From Limnoperna fortunei (lineage: Eukaryota; Mollusca; Bivalvia; Mytilida; Modiolidae), in assembly GCA_944474755.1 (NCBI GenBank), contig OX104112.1, forward strand, positions 64,387,640-64,451,639: DNA of 64,000 nt, given 5' to 3'. Every line of letters starts with the position of its first letter. Position 1 is the stretch's first letter. Below are positions 1 to 13,000 of the stretch, in pieces. Below the pieces are notes generated by a model that worked only from the letters and a program-made list of their open reading frames with translations, was not told the DNA's origin and did not search any database. Made by a program: the position numbers and the translations under genes.

Positions 1-965
1 TCTAACTTAAAGTACTCATTACTTTTAAATGTACCAGACCCACACTACGAACACATTACTTGCTATTTTTTTTTTGCTCCCGCGACGTCCATCCATCCGT
101 CCGGATTACCTTGTCCTGCTAACTCCTCCTACATTTTTAGGGCTACAAAATTTATATTTTGCAGAATGTTTGTATACATACTGAAGATGTGCAGAGCCGA
201 AGAATTTTTATTTTCATTAATTGTTCATCAAATTGGAGATAGTTGGACTTAGTAGGTTGAATGCCATATAGGGATACATGTCTTGTCCGGCTATCTTCTC
301 CTTTTGAATTCAGCAATGTTTGATATTGTGAGTTGCGTCTACGACTTTTTTGTTACCAACAGAAAGTTTTAAACACTTGCTTCGTGAACTTGTCTAGAAA
401 AAGCAAGCGACGAAATAATCTCAGTGGCCTCAATCAACACTTAAAATCGTACCATTTGGTTTCTAGGTGTCTTGGGTTGTAGTTTTATAATCGTTAAAAT
501 GCTTCGTTAAAGTTTGTCCGCAGATAACTGTAACACACGTGCCGAATAATATTTTTGAGTATCACATAGCTGCTAACCAACAACGTGACCGAACGTAATG
601 ATCGCGAAATCCCATGTCAAGAACAAGCCGACAAGTGACTTGAGAAGATAGTCTCGGTGGGGTGTTGTAATGGTATGAAAAGTCCACCTTTAAGGGCATG
701 AGAGTTCAGATATGGGGTTCTTGTTGCTCATCTATATTCTTTAATGTCTATTCATTTTTAAAATTGTTGCATGTATTGGTCTGTTTTTTTTCCTCGTTAC
801 AATCTTTCCGTATTGGTAACAAAACATCCTTACCCTTAACGCGATGAAGGAATTGATGTAAATATTATATTGCAATTTATGAGACGAGAGGCTTCTAACA
901 CATAGTTTTCGTTCAACTTTGCTCTGTATGTTGTTAAGAGATTCCTCAATTGTTTGTGTGTGGTT
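1..965. other. Non-coding, nothing recognised
   Basis: AT-rich sequence with stops in every frame. I see no exon-like block flanked by splice signals and no recognisable repeat. Confidence 0.5.
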
Positions 966-1187
966 GACACTTTCTGTAATTTGTCAACTATATCGTGGCG
1001 TCCACTATTTATCAGAGGAAGCCGGACTGCGTACCCAGTGAATACCCCAACTTTGGTAGGAAAACTGGTAATCCTGCTCAATTAAGATTTGGGTCGAGCA
1101 CACTACATGCAGTTAGACTCAAAACTGCAACCTCAGTGTTAAAAAAAGTAGATTAACAACTATCTTTAGCACTCGGGCACCGAGATG
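966..1187 (-). repeat. Degraded SINE, tRNA-derived family
   Basis: Diverged copy of the family seen complete at 3691-3957. The 3' region, the central GGAAGCCGG/ACCCAGTGA block, the linker and the tRNA-like head (GGGCACCGAGATG) follow in the same order. The head lies at the right, so it is in minus orientation. Confidence 0.75.
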
Positions 1188-1330
1188 CGATAGACTATGG
1201 ATCATCGGCGTGTCAATTAGGATTTCGAGTCTGACTTCAGACTGTGTGCTCGAGTTAAACAGGTAAAACATTAATTGATAATAATTTCTAGTATTCCTGC
1301 CAAAAGTCTGATGTTTTTGCCTTCGTGCTT
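1185..1330. repeat. Dispersed repeat, second copy near 20905-21005
   Basis: Shares short blocks with 20905-21005 in the same order: GGCGTGT, ATTTCGAGTCTGACT and CAAAAGTCTGAT. No inverted ends or coding potential seen. The family is not recognised. Confidence 0.4.
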
Positions 1331-1480
1331 AAGCTAAAACAAGACAGTGAAACTGGCGTTAAACCGAAAACAAACAAAAATTATATACACTTTCCAAAAT
1401 TAAATTCCGAAAGTGTGTAATATCTGTATTGTATGAGCTGTGTCATTCACTTTTTCATATTTAACATATTAAGATTGTCT

Positions 1481-1630
1481 TGACTTAAATCTTAATTAAC
1501 AAGGATTTCCAGTTTTCCTACCGAAGGTCGGGTTTTACCCGGGTACTCCGGCTTTCTCTCAAATAAGACAGGGTGCCATGATATATCTAAAAGTGCGTTA
1601 AACACCATTCAAACAAACAAACAGACAAAC
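1481..1630 (+). repeat. SINE 3' portion, plus orientation
   Basis: Runs from the linker (near AATCTTAATTAACAAGG) through the central CCGGGTACTCCGGC motif to the AACACCATT tail with a CAAA repeat. The tRNA-like head is missing, so this is a 5'-truncated copy. Confidence 0.8.
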
Positions 1631-2074
1631 AATACAATAAATTTATATGAGTTAAACAAATACATTTTTGAGCGCGAAATTCATGTTACAAAAGATTAAA
1701 ATGGCGTCACTGTGCAGTGTCCTTACTGTTTACGTTTTATCGCAGGGTCTAACAAGAGCCGGCAATTAGAAAAAATAATAAAAAAATAGGTAAAGCAAAT
1801 TCAACCCTTGTCTATCTACGGAGAAACCTACAACACAACGACCGTAGGAACGCGGTGCTTTGAGTACGATCGCACTTCATTATAAGAAGAACATTCTAAT
1901 TTTACCGACAATCGAAATACGTTTTACCCAAATGTATTATTTTAAATGCAATATAATAGGATGCAGTAGTTCAGAATGCGCCAGAAGTATCAAAAATTGT
2001 TCCATTTAAAAATTTTTCCAACATTCAGACCTCCGCCCCACTCCCACCCCCGTTGCGACGGCTAACTGCAGTTC

Positions 2075-2590
2075 AGCAAGACACTTCGCCGTGACTCTAC
2101 ACGCTAACTGACATTAACAAACTAGAAAGGATCGAGAGAAAAGCAGCCAGTTATATCACTGCACACTACAGAAGCAAGAATTAATACTCAGTCATCAAAT
2201 GTTGACAGATTTTGGAGTTAGAACGCTTAAAATTCAGACGAACAAGTCAGCATCTGACATTTCTGCACAAGTTGGTTGAGGGTGGTCCCAGCTGTAAAGC
2301 GATCGAGACGACTACAGTAAAAATTAGACGAAATGGAACAATTAAACCAAAAGCTGTTTCGTAGCAAAACCAATTGGAGTGAAAAAAAATTGTAAGGCAC
2401 TGGAAATTCCTCAATACACAATAGAACTGCTTTTGCAAAACCATGATTGACCGAAACAGGAACCTATTAGTAGTCATACTAGTCACAGACTGGAAGCTGG
2501 AAGAAAACGTAGTTAGTTATACATCCACTGAGAGCTTCAAATCCGCTCTCCACAACGCGACTACAGCTTGCTCTCTCAGTCTTTCGAATG
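2075..2590 (+). mobile_element. LINE reverse-transcriptase C-terminal relic
   Basis: In shifting plus frames the translation resembles the C-terminal tail of non-LTR retrotransposon reverse transcriptases. An LERIERKAASYIT stretch is followed by LTFLHKLVEGG and then by a WKLEENVV...TESFKSAL-like end. Stops and frameshifts show it is dead. It lies just upstream of SLC23 copy A and may overlap that gene's promoter or 5'UTR. The clade is unclear. Confidence 0.55.
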
Positions 2591-2744
2591 AAATTCAGAA
2601 GTGGTGATATAGATACGGATACAGACACAAAAACTTCACACATGGTTACTCGGACGTGACCTGCGTATCTATATGTTAGATATTGCGACAAAACGTAATA
2701 GTAAAACCTACATAGTAAATACGACAAGGCTAATTTTAGTTAAA

Positions 2745-2819
2745 ATGGATAACTGTGGTTTTGAAATGGAAAATAAAGTCTATAGTAATCGCCCAGCTGA
2801 ATCAGATGAGACTTCCAAG
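2745..2819 (+). CDS. SLC23: SLC23 copy A exon 1 (N-terminus)
   Basis: Cytosolic N-terminus, 25 codons, ending AAG|GTAGGC. CGFEMENK and ETSK match copy B exon 1, and the donor is identical. Phase 0 exit. The upstream in-frame ATG at 2673 is an alternative start. Confidence 0.75.
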
Positions 2820-5800
2820 GTAGGCAAAGCTACGGCATACATCGGTAATATATTAATATCAACATATACATGTACTATTATTGAATTAAATTCAGCAAGT
2901 GACCTATGTCTAACCTGTAACTGTGTAACAACGCAATTCACGTTGTTTGACTTTATTTCTTTCGTGTAACTGTTTTATAGACTTTGCTTTTAACATTGAA
3001 TTTATATAAAGCAATAAATTATATGTATTTGAAATATTTAATGAATTTAAAGAAAATCTCCTTTCTTCGCAAAAATTAAGAAAAACTTTCTAACGTGGTT
3101 CACATATAGTATTCCCTATGACAATGTTTAAAATTTTCTTGAGCCACACTTCAGTAGCTGCAGTTTAAAAGTCCAAGCTATTAATAAAAGAAACCAGATT
3201 GAAGCAGTTTTTTAAAATTAGAGTTGATAGAAAATAGGATATTGTACTTTGACTAACAATTTTAACAGTTCGTTTTCTTTCTCAAGCGTTGTACATTAAC
3301 CTCCGACAACTTTTGTTATGTCTCTAGTTATATGATTGTTGTATGCAATAAACCGTAGGTTACTGATCAGCACAGTAGTCTGCGGTAGAGATTCCGAATG
3401 CTGGTAAAAATATATTTTTTTTTAATTAGCTACAACCTTAGTTTAAATACTTAACTACTCCAGGTGTAAGTAAGGAATACAGTTGTTTGTATTGACTTTT
3501 CCATCCTCTCCATTGTTTTTGTAGTATTGCAATGATTTGTTTTACACATGGTAAGAAGTCACATTTATTTGTTTACACCTTTGCGTAAAAAGAAAATCTC
3601 TGTTTATTATGTAACAACCGATTTATGTACCTTAAACGATAAGCCACACTTATTTTTATTCACCAATTTATGTAATAAAGTTATTATGTTTGTTTGTTTG
3701 TTTGTTTGATGGTGTTTAACGCCACTTTCAGCAATTTTTCAGCTATATCGTGACGTTAAGTTTTTATTGGGGGAGGAAGCCGGAGTACCCGGAGAAAACC
3801 CCCGACCTGCTGTAGGAAAACTGGCAATCCTTGTCAATTAAGATTGGAGTCGAGTACACCCTGCCGGCAGTGAGAATCGAACCCGCAATCTCAGTGTTGA
3901 CCGACCACGTGATCAATAGAAGACGAACTACTTTAACGACTCGGCCACCGAGGCCCCAAGTTATTATGTTACATATCTATGTGAAACGTTTAGCCACGTT
4001 GTTTGTCACATCTATACAGCCAATTCATGAAATGTAAAGCTACCTCGTTTAGTTTGTTACACCTGTGCGTTGTACATGTATGTGAAAACTGAATCCATGT
4101 TTATTTTGTTAAACCTGTACGTGAAAACTGAATCTATGTTTATTTTGTTACATCCAGTTAAAGTACGTGAAAAGTAAATTGGTCAGAAGTAAAACTTTGA
4201 TTTGTATGGTACTATTCAACATGCATGCCAATTTAAATTTAACAAGTATCATTAAAGACAACATCTATTATGAACATCATCTTTACGATAGTTAAAATGT
4301 CGATGAATAACGGTAATACGCCGAACCACAAAGGAAACTTCATACAAAATTACATATTCAAGGACGTTTATTGTAAAATGATATTAAAGTTTCACAAAAT
4401 TAGGTGTTATAAAATTCCTTTATAACACAACATCACAGCATTTTAATGATTTAATGGAACTTCAGTCAATAATCGGTATCTCCGCCTCTTTATGGTTCAG
4501 CAATATGGGGAGAGTTTTCAGTAAAAGCTACCCAAAAAGAAAATGAATTTTTTTTTTTGGCAAAAAATATAGAAAAATTCAAACATTAGAATATTAATTT
4601 GAAATTTTGTCAATATGCTTTAGGAGTAAGCTCCAAAACTTCAAAAAATGGCATGAGAGGAGATCTTGGATGCCTACCACTAATTTTTGATGTGTACATA
4701 AACATGGTTAAATATTGGTTAAGATAAATTATGACAACACTTTTAATAAGAAAAGGGAAAATCATCAGTCTGTTGTTGTTTTGAAGACGTGAGATACGTG
4801 GCATGACATTATGTCGCAGGCTAGGTCGATATATCGGGCAGCTGTTACACCATTGCATTTTCCTGGCCAAGGATATGGAAGATAACATAATCAAGTTTTA
4901 AGTTTAATCCATTCCAAAATGTTTTGACCACTCAAGCGTTCCTTTTTACTATACAACTTTCTTCAAAACGTTATTCACGCTCTTGTTCTGCCATTGCTTC
5001 AAATCCCACTGAAGACGTGCTTGTTGGTGTCAGGGTGTTATAACAGGTCCTCTTGCAAGACAACAACATCTGATGTTACTGTCAGCTAATCGAACTGTTT
5101 CTGCACTGATGTTCTCAGTGACAGTATGCAGTGAGGATTTAGGACACGTATTGAACCGATTCATCAGATGGTGACAGACACAGCCTATTTTTCTGGCGAC
5201 GGGTAGAAAATTGTGTTCTACCACGCCATGGTCGGTCATTTGTGCTGTTTATTGTATTCAAACATATCCGCAGACGTTTAATGGTCCGTGTATAATTAAA
5301 GTCATTGGCTGACTGCCCAGCATGCACTCTACCAATGGCTTATTCTCTCTGTTGTGGCCTCGACATAGTTTTTGTGTCAAAACTCTTACAAACAATCATT
5401 AAATGTGTTATGTCTTTTATACAGATTTATATCAGAGCGAAAAAAACATAAACCTTAATTGTTACCGAATATAGTATCCCATGAGAGATATAAGGTACAG
5501 ACGTTCTTTACTGTCTGTGAAAAATCATTCAAGCCAAAATTCAATTTAGTGTGACTTACGTTAACCTTATGTTGCAAATAATATATTTTTTGTATTTAAG
5601 ATATTTTGTAAAATGCGACGTTTTTGTTGCGGTTCAGTACACATAAAAGACCAGTGTTGCCTTTAAAATAAATCGTCAGTTTATTGTTACGGTTACAAAA
5701 CCGTAGATACTAGAATTAATATTGCCTGGAGAACTATTGTTGTCAAACTTAACTTTTATGTATAAACGACAACATGCTTAAGACCAAAGATACACCTATA

Positions 5801-8800
5801 GCGTTCTATTACATTCATTTAACCAAAATGCTCGCGTAATATCTCATGTACATAAAATTTAAACAAGTCATTGGTAGGTTTTTCTCTTTTAGATACGATC
5901 GTTTCCTAGACAGGGCAGTGGCCTCGGTAAAAATTAACATTTAACATTGGTGGGTCCATAGTTTTAGTTGGGTTCAGGATACTCAGTTTCTGTTTATGGT
6001 TTTGGTCTTTGTTTAATGTTTTATGTTCGTCTTAATCAGGACATGTAATCGTCTTTTGACTTTCGGTTCTTGTTGTTCGGTCTCATTCCTTGCTATTTTC
6101 CTTTAAGATTAACAAGTTATGTTTATTTTTTTGTAAATGGTCGATTTCTGGTACAGATGACAGAGTGCAGATAAGCTCAGACGCACCTGTTCATTTCTGT
6201 TCTCGTTGCATCATCCAATCAAACAAACCAAACAAGAACGGTGTTAGGATTACAACAATATCGCGATATGAAAGTTACTCGTTTACTGAAGAAAAATCTA
6301 GTGTCATGCACTTTAAGAAAAGCCATGATGGAAGTATAAATTTCCACGAAAATACATACAATTTCTATCACTCGTGGAAGATCGCCCGATCTTTCATAAA
6401 AACGTATGTAAGAACCTATTCCTATCTTTGTATTAACAAATTAAAAATACATATACTATGGTTTTTATTCATTTTCTGACTGATAATGTATTTGTAGCAT
6501 GATCAGACAGCAAAGATTGAATGTAAAGGAGATACAGATAATACACAACAGGATTGGAAGCTCCTCTACAAATTAGGTGACATCCCACCAGTTCATTTAA
6601 TCATCCCTTTTGCACTTCAGGTATTAATCATTTTTCTAAATAAAAATACTATGATGTTTAATATTTAAAACAGTATGTTACTACCTGTAAATTAAAATGA
6701 TGAAACTGAAAATAAGAAACAAAAAGCTCACATTTTATTAAGTTACAAATAAAGAAGACTATAAAATATTGGTGAGGCCTACAAATATATGCCCAAAGCA
6801 GTCGAGAACTGGAAATAGTGGTCACAATTTGCGTTTAGAACTACATTGTTAAAGGCTTTGACAGCACAAACATCATAAAATAGTTCTCTGATATTTCAAC
6901 CATTCTCATCAGAGTATCTAGACTTCAAAATGTGAATTAAAAGACAATTATTTTGAAGGAATATCATCGACAGAAATCAACGTTTTCAGATGCTTGATTT
7001 TCTTATTCATAACATATTCGTTCAGTTTGGTGGGTTTTTTTCAACAGACAATTGTTATACATGTGGGCACTAGATGTGCACCATTGCTTGCCGATTTGTT
7101 CTTCCATTTATATGAAGCGGACTTCTTATAATCACTTTTAGATCAGAAAGACCGCAAGCAAGCTCAGTCCTTTAATCTTAGCTTAAGTTACATTGATTTA
7201 CTTTCACTAAACAATCGTCGATTTGGTTTCTCTCTACATCCCATTTAAGCTTGAGATTTAGGAAAGCACAGAAACTTCAAGTTTGAGGTCCGCTTCATAT
7301 TATATTTACATTTTGAAATAAATACTCAAAGAAGGCTTTCTACTAAACTTTACGACAAACTTGATTACTTCAAAGTTCCATTTCCAATTTTATTTTTGTG
7401 CAGCACCATTCAATCCGCACCGCAATATAAAGTTAACGTTTCTCAGCTGGTACTTTACTTTGAAGCTTCTGAGAAATACCACGATTTTCTTGATCGAGAT
7501 ATTCGAGATACTATTGTTAATTGCACTTTATGTGTTATATGTGTATTTATTTGCCTTTTCTCTATCTTAAAGAACAGCGTTTTCTATCTTTGCAGCAAGT
7601 GCTGATGTCTTTGTCAGGAAACGTTATAATTTCTGTACTGGTGGCTAGATCAGTTTGTGGAGAAAAAGACGATGAACTGAAGGCACAGCTTTTGTCTACT
7701 ACAATGTTAATGGCAGCCCTGACAACACTGTTACAAGTGACCTTTGGGATTAGGTACTTTAGAATTTTCATAATACCAGGACACATCCGGAAATAACCAT
7801 GCATTTTACATAGTGAACACATAAAGGTTCTAATTAGTTGTTTACTCAAAAATTGTACTTAAATACAAGGGAAACTGTTTTATGCACTTCATACTTTTAT
7901 TTATATATAATAAAACAACTTTAAATCTTCAAAAATGCATTGATCTGAATGAGCGTATGAAATAAGAATACTCTGCGCTTTCATCGAAATATAGAATGTT
8001 TTTGTTTGTACAATTAAAAATTGAAATTTTGCCAGATTGTCAATATACCAAGGCCCGACACCAGCCTACCTTATTCCAATCTTAGCTTTATCATCTCTTC
8101 CTGAATGGAAGTGTCCTGCATTTAACCTCACAAGTAAGTTCATCTTACGTGTAGTCAAACGTTTGGCATTTATTTCGGCATAATTGTACTGTAGGCCACA
8201 CTTGTTAGGTTTAGTTGGAAATGCGATTGAATTTTTGTGTTCAGTAAAGTGTTTAATTGGGTTGCTTGTTTGTGTGTGACTATCCATAATGTTACACTAC
8301 GTAAGTCAGGTATACTGGATTGAAAACGTTTATCGACTTGTTAATAAAAGTATTATATAATAGGTATTTTAATTTTAACGAGTACTTTGATACACGCGGC
8401 TTTTGGGATTGAGTAACTTTCTATCATTAATTGTGATGCATACGGCTTAATAAATTTTTGTAGTTTTTTGTTTTAAAGTTGAGTAATGCGGTGCAATATT
8501 TTGTAGATTCTATGACTAACGCCACAGACATGAATAAGAGTACATTACTAATGTACAGAGAGATTAATATACTTCCCAGGCTTCAATTGGTAAAAATATT
8601 AAAACATTCTTTAGTAGATGAAACATTTGGAGGTCTCTACGTACCACCATAGCAGTCAACATTCTGGCGTTGACATAAAATTTATATAATATCTGTTTGA
8701 AAACAATTACTACTTTTAAAATGATTCCTATAAACCAAAACTTATCTACCTTATGCAAGTAAACCGTATAAATATTGGACTACCTTGAGATTGCGCTCTT

Positions 8801-9992
8801 TAAAAGCTCCTTAACATTTTGAATTAAAAAAAAATCCTTAAGTAGCGACTATAAGTAAACAACGCGCGCCTAACGCATACAAGAAAATCATGGCACCTAA
8901 ATGAATGGCAGTTAAGCGAACCCAAGAAGTTGCTGTTGTCGTACACTTTTGTCTCATGTTTATCATTTGCCATGGATCGAGGTATCTACATAGTGATGAA
9001 AAAATATTATATCTACGATCTATTCTTGTAGTTTTCTGGTATTATTAACAATGACAAAAATTATACAGATATCCAAATATTTTTAGCAAACTTCGCTTTT
9101 TTGTTTGTATACAATTTTCAATGTTGCATTTCATGTTTACTTTTACATCACACATGTTTCATTGACTGCTGAATAATGATATCTAAATGGATTGAAAATA
9201 AGTGAACTCTTAAAGTTGCTGTTGTCTCACACGTTTGTCTTTGTTATGTTTATCATTTGTTATGATTACGGTATCTACATAGTGATATAAAAATATTTCG
9301 TTGAATGTCATGTGTACTTTCACATCACACAAGTTTTATTTACTGCTGAAATTTTCAGTTCCAGGGCAGCTTAATAGTTGCTAGTGTGATACATACATTA
9401 CTTGGTCTGACAGGATTAATTGGTATTATAATGAGATATCTCGGACCAATTACAGTAATTCCAACATTACTGCTTCTAGGATTAGAATTTTACACCGTAG
9501 TAACTCAGCTGTGCGAATCTCACTGGGGAGTCTCTGCATTGTGAGTACTATAAATCTGTAACACGACTTTTCTTCAAATCCTAAAATGTTACATAGTTAA
9601 AAACTATATTAGACAGCACAATAATAATTAAGTTCTTTTTATTTACTAGATGAAGTCTAGGATTAATTTACATATATTTTGAGTTCGTTGTTTAACGCCA
9701 CTTCAGTAATTCTTCAGCTTTTTCATTGCTTATTTGTTTGTATAAAAGGAACCTGGATTACCCAGTGAAAAAACCCTAATTTAACGGAAAAACTAGCAAT
9801 TCTTGTCAATTATGGTTGGAGTCTGCAGTAAGTCTCAAACTGACAACCCCAGTGTTGACAGACCACGTTATAGTGAATGGCTAACTATCTTAATCACTCT
9901 GCCGCCAAGGCCCCCTTAATATACACAACAAGACATTATTCAAATAAAAAACGCAACTAAGAATGATTTCTTTTATTTTAGAAACGTGTTAC

Positions 9993-10083
<91 letters not shown>

Positions 10084-13000
10084 TGTCTCACGAAATCCAA
10101 TGATTAATTTTCAAAGAGATTTAACTAAAACATCCTTACATATCTAAACTAAAATTGCTACTCAGTATACGTATCATCTTTTTAGAACCGCCGTTGTTGG
10201 TTTTATATGTGCTGTATATTTAGAAGGATGGCAAATGCCCATTCCACTTTGGACTAGATCGAAAGGGTTTCATATTTTTCGATATCCCTTGCAACAGGTT
10301 CTTGCGGTAAGTTGTCATTATCTTCTGTTATTATCAATACTGCATGTGAAGGTTTGATAACTCGGTTATGATTTCTATTGGAATACTAGTACCTTGACTG
10401 TCAAGCGCCAAAAGCTTAGACGAAATCATATACATAGAAATGTAAAGGAGGAATTAAGGTGGCGATAAGAAATGGTGAGATAAATAACTTTTTGTAAAAG
10501 AAGTGATACTGTGTTTTTTAAGGAAACCACAAATGCAGACGCAAGGCCATGCAGGGCTGGTCTCATTTGTATTTAATTGGCAATTATGAGATTCTGAGAT
10601 TCTAATGATATCAGGACATCGATGAGTAAAAAATCGAAATGCATTGATATTATTGAAAGCCCCCCCCCCCCTCCCTCCGCAGAGGAAAAAACAACAATTA
10701 TTAAATATTTTTGTGGAATACACTTAAATCACTTAAAGAATTAAAAAAGCGGTTTGTGTCTTATTTGGTTAAATGGCTATAACATTATCTTTTTGTATTA
10801 AAATCAATTACAATATAAAAACGACTCAAATATATCGACTAACATAATAAAAGTGCAATGTGGGCATTAATTGTTTCTAAAGAGCGGATAAACCAAAAAC
10901 AACTTAATTCAATAAGACAAAACAGCACATAACAAGAAAAAACAAGTAGAAACATCAATACCAACGAACATCAATACAAAACAAGGGTATACAAATTCTT
11001 ATTTGGAGCAGAAACTCTCATGTGGCTAATCTCTCTGCGTTCTAATAAACTAACAATACAGATATATTTTTTTACTATCACAAGTATAAAAAACCTATAC
11101 CTGTACAATAACAAAACTAACAGAAGGGGCCTTATTTCCTACATAGCATGTAAATACATACCAGTGGCAAACAGCAAAAGGAAAAATCAGCATTAAAACA
11201 TAGTTAGAGTTGTAAAACGTTAAAGGATCAAATTAAGAAATCTAATAAAATATTTTAATAAAGGCGTGGAAAACGATTGCTAATAATTTGTATATGCATA
11301 ATTATGTTGATAATAAATTGTATATTTTGTTATTATTTCACAATCTCCCATAATAGAAGAAATACTTGTACAATTAAAATATAAAGCAGCATTAAAATGT
11401 TATAAATTTTTCGGAAAGTGGTTATATGAGCGGCTTGCCAAGTAGATCAATTCACATGTGTGATAAACATAAACATTTGGGATACTACAGGTAAGGTTCG
11501 TGCATTTCGATGTACTGTCAATGATATCGGGACCGATACCAATATGCAGAAGCCCTTAATTTCACCGATAAGATTTGTTTGGACAGCATTATATCTTGGC
11601 GTCTTTGATGGCTTTTTATTTTCAACCACAGAGCTGATGTTCCCCCTGTTGGATGCAAGTCCCCGTGGGTTATAGTCATTGTCTTAGTTTGCTGACCTAA
11701 ATTTGCAATAATATAAACCTAAATTGTTTGGCTTTTCAAATATGTTTGGTAGAGTGATATTATTGAATCTTGATAAAAAGAAAAGCCCGTCTGACGAAGT
11801 GAATTTTATAAGTTGATTATCTTAGAGGTCATTTTATTAAAATGTATGCTATGTATTTTTATTAGATATTATTATCCATGGGCATTGGTTGGACCGTCTG
11901 TGGTATTCTTACAACTACTGGAGTTCTTACCAGTGATCCTAACAAAAAAGAATACAAAACCCGCACGGATTATGGCACTAATGTCATCACTAACAGTCCC
12001 TGGTTTTACATGCCATACCCAGGTATATATTCAGTAATATATTTGAAAACACTTGTAGTATACTTGTTTTATTTCGATTTGAGAATGATTGATTAATTTA
12101 TTTATGTGTTTTTGAAAATCTTGTTTGCAAGTTGTCTGTGGCGATTTTTAGTGAATATTAAATATTGATATTTCGTTCTAGAAAGGTTAGGCCAAAATAA
12201 CAAAGCAGAACGTAAATCACTATTTGGATGCGCATGTCAGTTTCTTCAAGGAATAATAACAACGGTCATCTTAACTTACATTTTAGGACAATTTGGACCT
12301 ATCGACTTTAACGCCGGAGTTTTTATTGGCTTCATGTCTGCTGTTTTGATTACGATCATTGATTCGATTGGTGACTATTATGCATGTGCAAAAATGTGTC
12401 ATGTACCACCACCACCATTGCATGCTTTAAATCGTGGTATTATGTTAGAAGGCTTGATGAGTATAGTGTCTGGATTTTATGGAACTGGGCATGGAACCAC
12501 GACAATCAGTGCGAACATTGGTTGTATTGGAATAACTAAGGTATATACAATTAAATACTAAATTTTGGTATCAATTGACCTATTGAATCATTATTCGTTA
12601 TTATGCGTTAAACCTCGAATCTACAAACCAAACTTTTACTTCCTTACGCCTATATTGAAATTAAAAAAGTTCACCCTATGATAATATTTAAGTATAATCA
12701 ATTAATCAATTAATCAGTTTTTAATAGAATTTATTTTTTTCATCGAATGTATAATAGCGTCCCAATTATTGCGACTAAATGTACCTGTCTGTTTTTAATT
12801 ACATTAAAACAACATCTAAAATGATATTTTAACTTTGTCGCTAGAAATTAACGATGACAAGAACAACAATTGAAATATCAGTTATAGTATGAAAGGTCAA
12901 ATTTTGAATCTATTTGACCTTGACTTTCTTTATAAATAAATTCAATCTATTTCACTATTTAAACAAATGAAAGAAAAAATATTCAGAAATCTTCCAAAAT

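Larger units (their letters stand above)
2820..6497. other. SLC23 copy A intron 1
   Basis: 3.7-kb phase-0 intron. It holds a degenerate minisatellite, a complete SINE and a decayed Tc1/mariner fragment, described separately. I see nothing else coding in it. Confidence 0.8.

Noticed and set aside
3872..3957. tRNA gene suggested by A- and B-box sequences
   Set aside because: These belong to the head of a SINE with tail and target duplication; the tRNA fold is not complete.
4610..4894. 94-codon minus-strand open frame next to the Tc1 relic
   Set aside because: I could not align it to the catalytic part of a transposase, so it was left out of the relic.
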